A model generated the notes under the pieces. That model saw only the letters and a program-made list of their open reading frames with translations, did no database searches and was not told the DNA's origin. Shown here one piece after another: positions 10,343 through 17,929 of a stretch of DNA of 64,000 nucleotides. A program made the translations under genes and the position numbers. Numbering within the stretch: the first letter of the stretch is position 1; each line of letters begins with the position of its first letter. Source of the DNA: Hylemonella gracilis ATCC 19624 (lineage in GTDB: Bacteria; Pseudomonadota; Gammaproteobacteria; Burkholderiales; Burkholderiaceae_C); the NCBI RefSeq assembly GCF_000211835.1, contig NZ_AEGR01000102.1, positions 1 through 64,000 of the forward strand, written 5' to 3'.

Positions 10343-11329
10343 TCAGATCTTGGCCATTTCGTAGGTGGTCGGCGCGAACAGCTCCTCCACCGCCACCCTG
10401 CGTTTCGACAGGCCCTGGTCATGATGGTGAGCCAGGAAGGCCTCCAGCGTGTGGCGGTTGGCGGCCACGCCGTTGGGCCAGTAGTCCGGCCCCATCAGTT
10501 GTTGCGCCGCCGCGATCTGCTCTTCCAGGAAAGGCAGGGACGTCTTGGGCGCGGAGGGATCGGCCAGCCGTTCCAGCGCCAGGTTCTTGGCCGCGTCGAA
10601 GGCCTTGTACAGCGCCACCGGCAACCAGGGGTGCTGCGCCACCAGCGTCTTGCGCACACCCAGCACGTGCATGATCGGAAAGACACGGGTGCGGCGGTAA
10701 TAGTCATGGGCCGCGGCGGTCGGGTCCGGGTAGAGCCAGACCACTTCCGGATTGCGGCCGAAGCACGAGGGCGCGCGCGGGCCGACGAAAGCATCGATGT
10801 CACCGCGGTCCAGCATGGCCGACAAGGTGTCGGTCTCGTCGGCGGCTTCCAGCTTCACCCCCGAGGGCAATTCGATGCGCAGCTTCTCGGGACGCCCCGG
10901 TGTTTCGATGCCGCCACGCACCCAGGTCACGTCGCTGGGCAAGATGCCGAAGTCCTCCTTCAACAGCGCGCGCGCCCAGACATTGGCCGAGAGTTGGTAC
11001 TCGGGCAGGCCCACGCGCTTGCCACGCAAGTCGGACGCCTGGCGGATGCGGTCGCGCCGCACGTAGATCGCGGTGTGACGAAAGGCGCGCGACATGAAGA
11101 TGGGCACCGCGACATAAGCGCAGTCACCTTGCGAGACCTTGAGCGTGTAGCTGGACAAGGACAGTTCGCTGACGTCGAACTCGGCGCCCCGGAAGGCACG
11201 GAAGAAGGCCTCTTCCGGCGACAGGGTCATGAAGAGAGGATCGACGGCGTCGATCAGGACCGCGCCATCCAGCAGCGCACGCGTGCGGTCGTAGTCGCCC
11301 ATGGCGACGGAAAGGGTCAGCCTGCTCAC
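10343..11329 (-). CDS. 4,5-dihydroxyphthalate decarboxylase-like protein
   Basis: About 328 residues resembling Pht5-type 4,5-dihydroxyphthalate decarboxylases, whose fold is that of periplasmic-binding-protein-like (NMT1/THI5) domains. Seen: LTLSVAMGDYDRTRAL at the start, RGKRVGLPEYQLSANVWAR in the middle and a final HHHDQGLSKRRVAVEELF, all typical of the group. I chose the GTG start at 11329 because GGAGAC precedes it by a few bases and it leaves the family N-terminus; ATG codons at 11350 and 11383 would add 7 or 18 residues. No signal peptide, so cytoplasmic. Context: between an HTH-citrate synthase fusion and an aldolase. Confidence 0.82.
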   Translation of the reverse strand: MSRLTLSVAMGDYDRTRALLDGAVLIDAVDPLFMTLSPEEAFFRAFRGAEFDVSELSLSSYTLKVSQGDCAYVAVPIFMSRAFRHTAIYVRRDRIRQASDLRGKRVGLPEYQLSANVWARALLKEDFGILPSDVTWVRGGIETPGRPEKLRIELPSGVKLEAADETDTLSAMLDRGDIDAFVGPRAPSCFGRNPEVVWLYPDPTAAAHDYYRRTRVFPIMHVLGVRKTLVAQHPWLPVALYKAFDAAKNLALERLADPSAPKTSLPFLEEQIAAAQQLMGPDYWPNGVAANRHTLEAFLAHHHDQGLSKRRVAVEELFAPTTYEMAKI

Positions 11330-11410
11330 GAAGTCTCCGAGGTGTTCCATGCCCCGGGCGCGCTGGGCGAACCGGGGACACACGCACGGTAAGCGGCCCG
11401 CGCGGCAGGG

Positions 11411-12733
11411 TCAAGATTGATTGTTCAATCCAGCATTCGGCACCGTCCTCGGCGCGATGGGGGACGCTGAGTCGTGCGCAACAGGCGTAACAAAACGTGC
11501 GCGCGGTCGCATCAGCTGACCGCTGCGGCGCTGCTCCTCGATGTGCGCCACCCACCCCGCCACGCGCGCGACGACGAAGATCGCGCTGGCCGCCTCCTGG
11601 CCCAGGCCCATGGCGCGGGTCAGCGCCACCATCGGCAACTCGTGCCGCACGCGCAGGCCGGTGGCACGCTCGATCTCTTCGATGGCCTCGCAAACCGCTA
11701 GCAGGGGCCGCTGCGGGTAGTGCGAGCGCATGAATGCCAGCAGCACGCGGCCCCGCGGATCGCCCTGCGGGTACAAGGCGTGGCCAAACCCCGGCAAGGG
11801 CCGGCCCGAGGCATGCCGTTCCAAGGCGCGCCGCAGCAAGGCGGCTTTGCCGCCGCCGCCCAGGAAGGCGTGGGCATCGTCGTACAGGTGCGCCACGTTC
11901 ATGCCCGAGCTGCTGCACAGGGCCGCGGCGATGCATGCATGCAAAGTCGCCCCGCTGGAGGCGGCCACCCGCACCGCCAACGTTCCCGGCATCAGCTCAT
12001 GGTCGGCCAGCAAGGTCAACATCAAGCCGATGGCCGCGCGGTTGCTCGGGCTGGGTTCGCCGCCCAAGGCCCTCAGCAGGGCATCGGCGATGCGCTCGCC
12101 CCGCACCATGGGCACGTAATGCGGATCGCGCGAGGCCAGGCCGCAACAGCCGACCAGGACTTGCAAGATCTCGCGCGCGTGGTCGTGCACGCTCTCCTGC
12201 GCGTTTCGCGGCGCACGCCGCTGCAAACCCAGCTGCAGCACCACCAAGGCGAACACCTCCAGCAGGGAGTCCCGCCCCGCCGCGTCGCGCAGCGCCTCGA
12301 CCATGCCCACCAGCATGCGCGGCGTGGCCGCCACCGGCCAGACTGGCGCCTGAGGCTCCCACTGCCCGCGCCAGAGCAGCTCGGCCACGGCCTCGAAAGA
12401 CGCGGCTTCGTCCACGAGTTCCGTCGCGAGGCGCCCCCGGTAGCGCGGCCCCTGGGGCGTGATCTCCGTGATCGAGGTCGAGATGATCGCCTGCCCATGG
12501 TTCATGGCATCGGCCGCCACTGCGCCATGCCCGGCGCGGGCCAGCGCCCGGGCGTGCACCCGCTCCACGTCGGCGCGCAGATAAAGGCGCGCCTTCTGAC
12601 CCGGGCGGATGACGCTGCGGATCAGGCCACGGCTCACGTAGGCGTAGAGCGTTTGGCGTTGCACGTCGAGCCATTGCACGGCCTCGCGCGCCGTCAGGTA
12701 CTCGCCAGAAGGTGGGTTCGGGTTCGCTCGCAT
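11411..12733 (-). CDS. Citrate synthase-family protein with N-terminal helix-turn-helix domain
   Basis: 440 residues in two parts. Residues about 10-60 form a MerR/excisionase-like DNA-binding domain (YLTAREAVQWLDVQRQTLYAYV, RPGQKARLYLRADVERV). From about 80 onward it is a citrate-synthase fold: ADHELMPGT with His245, GFGHALYPQGDPRG with His318, and AGWVAHIEEQ near the end. Citrate synthases use two His and an Asp; by eye the Asp position falls on Glu365 in RHELP. It may be an enzyme (citrate/2-methylcitrate synthase or citryl-CoA lyase-like) or an acyl-CoA-sensing regulator. First gene of the decarboxylase-aldolase-Bug set. An upstream Met would add 10 residues. Confidence 0.85.
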   Translation of the reverse strand: MRANPNPPSGEYLTAREAVQWLDVQRQTLYAYVSRGLIRSVIRPGQKARLYLRADVERVHARALARAGHGAVAADAMNHGQAIISTSITEITPQGPRYRGRLATELVDEAASFEAVAELLWRGQWEPQAPVWPVAATPRMLVGMVEALRDAAGRDSLLEVFALVVLQLGLQRRAPRNAQESVHDHAREILQVLVGCCGLASRDPHYVPMVRGERIADALLRALGGEPSPSNRAAIGLMLTLLADHELMPGTLAVRVAASSGATLHACIAAALCSSSGMNVAHLYDDAHAFLGGGGKAALLRRALERHASGRPLPGFGHALYPQGDPRGRVLLAFMRSHYPQRPLLAVCEAIEEIERATGLRVRHELPMVALTRAMGLGQEAASAIFVVARVAGWVAHIEEQRRSGQLMRPRARFVTPVAHDSASPIAPRTVPNAGLNNQS

Positions 12734-12869
12734 GGGCGCAAGCTTAGCCAAGACGCCCAACACGACCCTTGCGCCGGGACCACCGGGAGAGCCCGCCGGA
12801 CTTGGCCCAGCGCCCCTGCCCCGACGCCGCAGCCCAGCCGGGGCGGGTCGAAAGCCATCCCAAATACCC

Positions 12870-12875
12870 TATAAT
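12870..12875 (+). promoter_or_regulatory. Minus-10 box of the tRNA-Thr promoter
   Basis: A perfect TATAAT, 10 bases before the mature tRNA 5' end, followed by a GC-rich CCGAG typical of a stringently controlled discriminator. The minus-35 region 17 bases upstream (GTCGAA) is a poor match. Confidence 0.7.
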
Positions 12876-12885
12876 CCGAGGCTTC

Positions 12886-12961
12886 GCCGGTGTAGCTCAG
12901 TTGGTAGAGCAGCTCATTCGTAATGAGAAGGTCGAGGGTTCGATTCCTTTCTCCGGCACCA
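12886..12961 (+). tRNA. tRNA-Thr(CGU)
   Basis: A complete 76-base cloverleaf: acceptor GCCGGTG pairing with CTCCGGC, D-arm GCTCAGTTGGTAGAGC, anticodon loop TTCGTAA with anticodon CGT (reads ACG, threonine), T-loop TTCGATT, and an encoded CCA tail. It stands alone between convergent gene ends with its own minus-10 box and terminator. Confidence 0.96.
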
Positions 12962-12971
12962 AGAAAACAGG

Positions 12972-13005
12972 AAGCCCGCTATCCAAAAGATAGCGGGCTT
13001 TTTTT
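12972..13005 (+). terminator. Rho-independent terminator after tRNA-Thr
   Basis: An 11-base-pair stem AAGCCCGCTAT/ATAGCGGGCTT (12972-12982 with 12990-13000), a 7-base loop and a continuing T-run to 13005. Ends the tRNA transcript. Confidence 0.95.
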
Positions 13006-13088
13006 GCGCCCTGAGCACAGTTCCTAGTATTCCACGGGTGCTTGTCACCCCATGACTGCGCATCCGCAGCATGCATTCCTGCCCTTGA

Positions 13089-13685
13089 TCAGCGTTTTCT
13101 GGACCGAGGAATTCCGCCCACGGGCACAAGCGCGGTCAATATCTGACGGCGGCAGACATCGAGAATTTCGTCGGACAGTGGCGAATCGTCCGGGCAGGCA
13201 CGAGACAACACCAGCGCCCCGAGCATCTGCGAGAAAAGGCTGATCGCCTTCGCGCGGGCTGCGCCTTGATCCGCACCCGCCGCCATCGCACCGCGTTCAA
13301 CCGCCGCCAGCATGCTGGCGATTCCTGACGCGAACGCCGCCTGGACCGCCGGGGGTTGACGCGCGGCGTCACCGCTCAAGGCCGCCATCGTGCAGCCATC
13401 GCCCCGTTCGTCCCGGTGTTCCCTGGACAAATAGCGGGCAATGAACTCGGCGGTGTCCAGATCCTGGTACTCGCTCATCTTGGCGACAAGTCCCTGCGCG
13501 GTCGCCTCGGTCATCAAGTCTGCCTTCGATCCGAAATGCTTGTAGAAGCCACCATGCGTGAGCCCCGCGGCGACCATCAGGTCCGCCACGCTCACGCCGT
13601 CGAAACCACGCTCACGGAATAGCGTGGAAGCCGTTTCGACGATGCGCGCACGATTCTCTTGCGACTGCGCCTTGGTGATCTTCAT
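13089..13685 (-). CDS. TetR/AcrR-family transcriptional regulator
   Basis: 198 residues. An N-terminal TetR helix-turn-helix at about 10-55 (ARIVETASTLFRERGFDGVSVADLMVAAGLTHGGFYKHFGSKADL), followed by a helical ligand-binding part with the TetR_C GDGCTMAALSGDAAR motif. The start MKITKAQSQENRAR gives a normal family N-terminus; longer open frames upstream enter the shared promoter region. Divergent from two SDR genes and an oxidoreductase, with a 127-base intergenic region containing repeated TGAAATCA boxes, so it probably represses that operon and itself in response to a small electrophile or xenobiotic. Confidence 0.93.
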   Translation of the reverse strand: MKITKAQSQENRARIVETASTLFRERGFDGVSVADLMVAAGLTHGGFYKHFGSKADLMTEATAQGLVAKMSEYQDLDTAEFIARYLSREHRDERGDGCTMAALSGDAARQPPAVQAAFASGIASMLAAVERGAMAAGADQGAARAKAISLFSQMLGALVLSRACPDDSPLSDEILDVCRRQILTALVPVGGIPRSRKR

Positions 13686-13730
13686 CCTGTACCTCGTCCA
13701 ACAACAGCGCCGCACTATACATTGATGTCG

Positions 13731-13774
13731 TTTGAAATCAAAACTATTGACTTTTTTGATTATGAGTGAAATCA
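13731..13774 (+). promoter_or_regulatory. Putative TetR operator and SDR-operon promoter
   Basis: The octamer TGAAATCA occurs twice in direct orientation (13733-13740 and 13767-13774). The first is nested in the palindrome TTTGAAATCAAA (13731-13742), and a TTGACT minus-35 candidate lies at 13747-13752 between them. The spot, in the divergent promoter of a tetR gene, makes it a plausible operator; this is inference. Confidence 0.5.
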
Positions 13775-13812
13775 TAAGGCCAGGTTCAACTTCCTTCCAC
13801 GAAAGTCCCACC

Positions 13813-14601
13813 ATGGCAAACACCCCTACCGTCCTCATCACCGGCGCCTCCACCGGCATTGGCGCCACCTATGCCGAACGTTTCGCGCAACGCGGCCACG
13901 ACTTGGTCCTGGTCGCGCGGGACATCACCCGCCTGAATGCGCTCGCCGCGAAGCTGCGCGCCGCCCACAAGGTCGAAGTCACCGCGCTGCAAGCCGACCT
14001 CACGGCCCCATCCGACCTGTCCACCATCGAAGAGCGCCTGCGCGACGATGCCCGCATCGGCATCCTGATCAACAACGCCGGCATGGCCCAGTCAGGCGGC
14101 ATCCTGCAACAGAAGCCCGAGAGCATCGAACGCCTGATCGCGCTCAACATCACCGCGCTGACCCGGCTCGCGGCCGCCGTCGCGCCACGGTTCGCCCAAG
14201 CGGGTGCAGGCGCGATCGTCAACATCGGCTCGGTGGTCGGCCTCGCACCCGAGTTCGGGATGTCCATCTATGGCGCGACCAAGGCCTATGTGCAGTTCCT
14301 GTCCCAAGGGCTGCGCGTGGAGCTCGCGCCCAAGGGCGTGTACGTCCAGGCCGTGCTGCCAGCCGGCACGCGCACCGAGATCTGGGAACGCGCCGGCATC
14401 GACATCAACACCATGCGCGATCTGATGGACGTTGGTGAACTGGTTGACGCGGCCCTGGTCGGTTTTGACCGTCGCGAACCGGTGACGATTCCACCGCTGT
14501 CCGACGCCGGGCGCTGGGACGCGCTGGAAGCAGCGCGGCAAGGTCTGCTGTCGGACCTGCACCAGGCCCATGCGGCCACGCGTTACCAGCGCGCCGCTTG
14601 A
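13813..14601 (+). CDS. SDR-family NAD(P)-dependent oxidoreductase
   Basis: A 262-residue classical short-chain dehydrogenase/reductase. The cofactor motif TGASTGIG is at 10-17, NNAG at 87-90, and the catalytic set Ser140, Tyr153, Lys157 (YGATK) is intact. The start MANTPTVLITG fits the Rossmann fold; the open frame upstream runs into the operator. First gene of a TetR-controlled set, followed 55 bases later by a second SDR and then a quinone-oxidoreductase-like gene. Substrate unknown; the context suggests detoxification of reactive carbonyl compounds. Confidence 0.92.
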   Translation: MANTPTVLITGASTGIGATYAERFAQRGHDLVLVARDITRLNALAAKLRAAHKVEVTALQADLTAPSDLSTIEERLRDDARIGILINNAGMAQSGGILQQKPESIERLIALNITALTRLAAAVAPRFAQAGAGAIVNIGSVVGLAPEFGMSIYGATKAYVQFLSQGLRVELAPKGVYVQAVLPAGTRTEIWERAGIDINTMRDLMDVGELVDAALVGFDRREPVTIPPLSDAGRWDALEAARQGLLSDLHQAHAATRYQRAA

Positions 14602-14656
14602 GCGTGCGTGCCCATTTCGACGCAGCCCGAACACACCCCATCCACCAGGACATTCC

Positions 14657-15475
14657 ATGAACCACTCCAAAACGACTCGGCGCGTGGCGCTGGTGACCGG
14701 CGCCTCCTCGGGCATCGGCGAGGCCACCGCACTGCAGCTCATCGCCGCAGGCTTCACGGTCTACGGAACCAGTCGGCGCGGCGCGGCAGGCGCTCACCGG
14801 GCCTTTCCCCTGCTGGCCCTGGACGTCACGAATGATGCGTCCGTGCAGGCCGCGATCGCCGAGCTGGTGCGGCGGGAGGGACGCATCGACCTGCTGGTCA
14901 ACAATGCCGGCATCGGCATCACGGGTGCCGCCGAAGAAAGCTCCATCGAACAGGTGCGGGCGCTCTTCGAGACCAATTTCCATGGCGTCGTGCGCGTGAC
15001 CAACGCGGTGCTGCCACTGATGCGCAAACAACGCAGCGGGCGCATCCTCAACGTCGGGTCGGGCCTCGGGTTGATTCCGTCGCCGTTCAGTGCCTATTAC
15101 TCGGCGACCAAGCACGCCCTGGAGGGCTACTCCGAATCGCTCGATCACGAGGTGCGGGGCTTCGGCATTCGCATTGCGGTGATCGAGCCCGGCGCGACCA
15201 GAACCTCGTTCGAGTCGAGCACCGCAGCCGCAGACCAGCCACTGCCCGCCTACGACACCCTCCGCGCCAACTACCTCGCGGCCTATGAGCGCGCCATGGC
15301 GGAGGCGGATACGCCGGAAAGCGTGGCCGAGACCATCGTGAAGGCAGCGCTCAACACGAGCCCGTTGCTCCGATACCCCTCCGGCAAGTCCGCACGGCAA
15401 GCGGCTTTCGCGCGTCGCTTTCTTCCGCGTTCGCTGTTCGACAAGTCGCTGCACAAGATGTTCGGGATGGCGTAA
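14657..15475 (+). CDS. SDR-family oxidoreductase (second copy)
   Basis: A 272-residue classical SDR. TGASSGIGEA at 14-23, NNAG at 82-85, Ser135, Tyr148 and Lys152 (YSATK). It differs considerably from the SDR before it and has a longer C-terminus with an FARRFLPRSLFDKSLHKMFG tail like the retinol-dehydrogenase-like group. Starts MNHSKTTRRVALVTG, preceded by CAGGACATT. Middle gene of the TetR-linked set. Substrate unknown. Confidence 0.92.
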   Translation: MNHSKTTRRVALVTGASSGIGEATALQLIAAGFTVYGTSRRGAAGAHRAFPLLALDVTNDASVQAAIAELVRREGRIDLLVNNAGIGITGAAEESSIEQVRALFETNFHGVVRVTNAVLPLMRKQRSGRILNVGSGLGLIPSPFSAYYSATKHALEGYSESLDHEVRGFGIRIAVIEPGATRTSFESSTAAADQPLPAYDTLRANYLAAYERAMAEADTPESVAETIVKAALNTSPLLRYPSGKSARQAAFARRFLPRSLFDKSLHKMFGMA

Positions 15476-15559
15476 ACCGAAACGACATCCAACAGCCCGT
15501 CATAGGATCCAGCACGCACCCGAACCCGTCGTCGACCCAGCGGACCCCAGGAGACTCTC

Positions 15560-16561
15560 ATGAAAGCCCTCACCTTCAAGCGCTACGGCAAATCACCCGA
15601 GATCGGGTTGTCCGAGCTTCCCCGCCCCAGCTTGCGGGATGACGAAATGTTGGTCGAAGTCCACGCGGTGGGTTTGAACCCGATCGACAACATGATCACG
15701 ACGGGCATGTTCAAGCCCGTGCTGAAGTTTCAAATGCCCGCCACGATGGGGAGTGACTTGTCTGGCGTGGTGAAAGAGGTCGGCCGCCGCGTGACGCGGT
15801 TCAAGTCGGGTGACGCCGTCTTCGCCAGTCTGTTTGACTTGGGTATCGGCTCACTGGCGGAGTTCGCCGTGGTGCCTGAGCATGTGGCGGCGCCCAAGCC
15901 CGAGAACCTCGACTTCGTGCAGGCGGCCTCGATTCCCATGGTCGGCCTCACGTCATGGCAAGCCATGAAGGAGCGCGCAGGCATTCAATCGGGTCAGAAG
16001 GTCTTCATCCCGGCCGGCTCCGGCGGCATCGGCAGCTTCGCCATCCAGTTGGCCAAGCACTTTGGCGCCAAGGTCGGCACGACCACCAGCACCGGCAACG
16101 TCTCATTGGTGCGCGGCCTGGGCGCAGACGAAGTGATCGACTACAAGAAGCAACAATTCGAAAAGGAGCTTCGCGGCTACGACATGGTGCTGGGCACGCT
16201 CAGGGGCGACGAGATCGAAAAATCCATCGGCATCCTCAAGCCCGGCGGCAAGATCGTTTCCCTGGTTGGACCGCTGGACGCCGCGTTTGCTACCACGCGC
16301 GGACTGAACGTCGTGCTGAAGTTGGTCTTCGGTCTGATGAGTCGCAAGATCATGCGGCTCGCGGCCCAGCGCGAGGTGGATTACTCATTTCTCTTCGTGC
16401 GCCCGGACGGCGCCCAATTGGCGGAGATCGGCCAGCTGCTCGCGTCCGAACGAATCCGCCCCGTGATCGACCAGGTTTTCCCCTTCGAGCACGCACGCGA
16501 AGCGCTCGGGTACCTGGCCCAGGGACGCGCCAAGGGCAAGGTTGTTGTCCAGATCAAGTAG
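15560..16561 (+). CDS. NADP-dependent zinc-free alcohol dehydrogenase/quinone oxidoreductase-like protein
   Basis: A 333-residue medium-chain dehydrogenase/reductase. A GroES-like N-terminal domain is followed by a Rossmann domain with IPAGSGGIGSFAIQLAKHFGA (nucleotide loop around residue 155). The zinc ligands of true alcohol dehydrogenases are absent, placing it in the quinone oxidoreductase/enoyl reductase branch. Preceded by AGGAGACTCTC. Third gene of the TetR-linked set and followed by a terminator at 16601. Likely reduces quinones or activated double bonds using NADPH. Confidence 0.92.
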   Translation: MKALTFKRYGKSPEIGLSELPRPSLRDDEMLVEVHAVGLNPIDNMITTGMFKPVLKFQMPATMGSDLSGVVKEVGRRVTRFKSGDAVFASLFDLGIGSLAEFAVVPEHVAAPKPENLDFVQAASIPMVGLTSWQAMKERAGIQSGQKVFIPAGSGGIGSFAIQLAKHFGAKVGTTTSTGNVSLVRGLGADEVIDYKKQQFEKELRGYDMVLGTLRGDEIEKSIGILKPGGKIVSLVGPLDAAFATTRGLNVVLKLVFGLMSRKIMRLAAQREVDYSFLFVRPDGAQLAEIGQLLASERIRPVIDQVFPFEHAREALGYLAQGRAKGKVVVQIK

Positions 16562-16600
16562 ACGACAGTGGAACGGGCCAACGCCGATGGCCCGAAACAG

Positions 16601-16633
16601 AAAGCCCGCGATCTTTTGGATCGCGGGCTTTTT
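16601..16633. terminator. Terminator between convergent genes
   Basis: A 13-base-pair perfect stem AAAGCCCGCGATC/GATCGCGGGCTTT (16601-16613 with 16619-16631), a 5-base loop and a T-run to 16633. It serves the plus-strand oxidoreductase operon and, less strongly, the minus-strand siderophore-interacting gene. Confidence 0.93.
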
Positions 16634-16639
16634 GCTTCC

Positions 16640-17380
16640 TCAGCCCTCCAACCGCTCGTGGAAATCGCTCGCGCCCTGCTTCCAGTAGACCGCGATCCGG
16701 GCGGCTTCCTTGGGCAGGCCTTTGTCCTGCAGAAGCACCTGACGCAGGGAGGCCATGCTCGCGGCCTCGCCAGCGCACCAGGCGAAGCCCTCACCGGCGG
16801 GCACCGTCCAAGCGCGCACGGCGTCCACCAGCGCGTCGGCACTGGCGCACCAGTGCACGCGCACCTGGGCAGCGCTGGTCAGCTCGCGCTGGTCCGCCAC
16901 GTCGTCCAGGTGGACGAACACCTCCACCCGCGCATTCGCCGGCAGTTCCTCCAGCCGCCGGGCGATGGCGGGCAGGGCCGTCGCGTCGCCCACGAGCAGA
17001 TGCCAGTCGTAGTCCAGCGGCACGATCATGGAGCCGCGGGGGCCACCGATGAGCGCCGTCTGGCCGACACGGGCCTGGCGCGCCCAGTCGGACGCGGCAC
17101 CGTGGCCGTGCAAGGCGAATTCCAGTGTCAGCTCGCCCGTGCGACGGTCGAAAGCGCGCGGCGTGTAGTCACGGCGAACGGGTTCCGCGCCACCCGGCGC
17201 GAGCATGAATTTGACGTGGTCGTCAAAGGAGTCCGAAACGAAATCGTGCAGGGACTCGCCCGCGAAGGTGACGCTGACGAAATTCGGGCTGGGGGATTCG
17301 ATGCGCGCGACGGTCAGCTCGCGCACCTTGAGTTCGTGCCGCACGCGTTGAACGCGGCGTGTCTGTGCATGCAATTCCAT
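16640..17380 (-). CDS. Siderophore-interacting protein (ViuB/YqjH-type ferric reductase)
   Basis: 246 residues, full length for the SIP family of FAD-binding NADPH-dependent ferric-siderophore reductases, which release iron from siderophores in the cytoplasm. The N-terminal FAD-binding barrel includes RRDYTPRAFDRRTGELTLEF; the C-terminal SIP domain includes DYDWHLLVGDATALPAIARRLEE and GEGFAWCAGEAASM. It ends near the terminator at 16601 and is divergent from a MarR gene only 20 bases away, whose promoter region carries repeated operator-like sites, so iron-related or MarR control is likely. Confidence 0.92.
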   Translation of the reverse strand: MELHAQTRRVQRVRHELKVRELTVARIESPSPNFVSVTFAGESLHDFVSDSFDDHVKFMLAPGGAEPVRRDYTPRAFDRRTGELTLEFALHGHGAASDWARQARVGQTALIGGPRGSMIVPLDYDWHLLVGDATALPAIARRLEELPANARVEVFVHLDDVADQRELTSAAQVRVHWCASADALVDAVRAWTVPAGEGFAWCAGEAASMASLRQVLLQDKGLPKEAARIAVYWKQGASDFHERLEG

Positions 17381-17393
17381 GGGGCTTCCATTG

Positions 17394-17439
17394 GTTGATA
17401 ATGTCCACCATCATGTCAAAACAAGTTGATAATGTCAAC
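17394..17439. promoter_or_regulatory. Pair of MarR-type operator-like palindromes
   Basis: GTTGATAATGTCAAC (17425-17439) is an inverted repeat with arms GTTGA/TCAAC, and a near-identical GTTGATAATGTCCAC lies at 17394-17408. Their 31-base separation is close to three helical turns. They flank the MarR start codon and sit beside the divergent siderophore-interacting gene, fitting co-regulation of both. Binding is inferred, not shown. Confidence 0.6.
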
Positions 17440-17898
17440 CGAAAGGATTTGCCGCCGGCCGAGCAGGCTTTTGAGCTGATCCACGCGATCATGCATTTGC
17501 ATCGCGCTCAGCAGTTGCGCGGGTTGCCCGAGGGTCCATCCGAGTTGTCGCACATGGAAGGCAAGGCGCTGGGGTTCATCGCCCGTCATCCAGGCGCGAC
17601 CCAAAGTGAACTGGTGACGCGCAGCCGGCGCGACAAGGCGCAGATCGCGCGGCTGATCGGCCACCTGCGCGAGCGCGGCCTGATTGAAACCCAGGTCGAT
17701 GCGCAGGACCGCCGCAGCCAGCGCCTGCAACTGAGCGCCGCTGGCCAGCGCCTGCACGAAACGCAGCAGGAGCGATGGCGCAAGCTGGCGCGCCAGGGCA
17801 TGGCGAGCCTGAGCGCCGAGGAAAACCGCTTGCTGGTGGCGCTGCTACAGAAAGTGGAGCAAAGCCTGCGTGAGGACGCGGACACGGGCAACGCCTGA
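17401..17898 (+). CDS. MarR-family transcriptional regulator
   Basis: 165 residues with a central winged helix-turn-helix: LGFIARHPGATQSELVTRSRRDKAQIARLIGHLRERGLIETQ, then the wing DAQDRRSQRLQLSAAGQ, the classic MarR pattern. The start is uncertain: ATG at 17401 or 17413, both lying between or within the operator-like repeats, so repressor bound there would block its own translation region. Divergent from the siderophore-interacting protein gene, which it probably controls. Ends before a GC-rich stem-loop. Confidence 0.9.
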   Translation: MSTIMSKQVDNVNRKDLPPAEQAFELIHAIMHLHRAQQLRGLPEGPSELSHMEGKALGFIARHPGATQSELVTRSRRDKAQIARLIGHLRERGLIETQVDAQDRRSQRLQLSAAGQRLHETQQERWRKLARQGMASLSAEENRLLVALLQKVEQSLREDADTGNA

Positions 17899-17901
17899 GC
17901 G

Positions 17902-17923
17902 CGCGGCTGCTGCTGCAGCCGCG
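17902..17923. terminator. GC-rich stem-loop between convergent genes
   Basis: A perfect 9-base-pair stem CGCGGCTGC/GCAGCCGCG (17902-17910 with 17915-17923) with a 4-base loop, between the marR stop and the gallate dioxygenase stop. There is no T-run, so only a weak bidirectional terminator is likely. Confidence 0.45.
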
Positions 17924-17929
17924 GAGTCC

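Noticed and set aside
12886-13090. tRNA-Thr as an integration site for a genomic island
   Set aside because: No integrase gene, no repeated tRNA 3' end nearby, and the flanking genes look native in composition.
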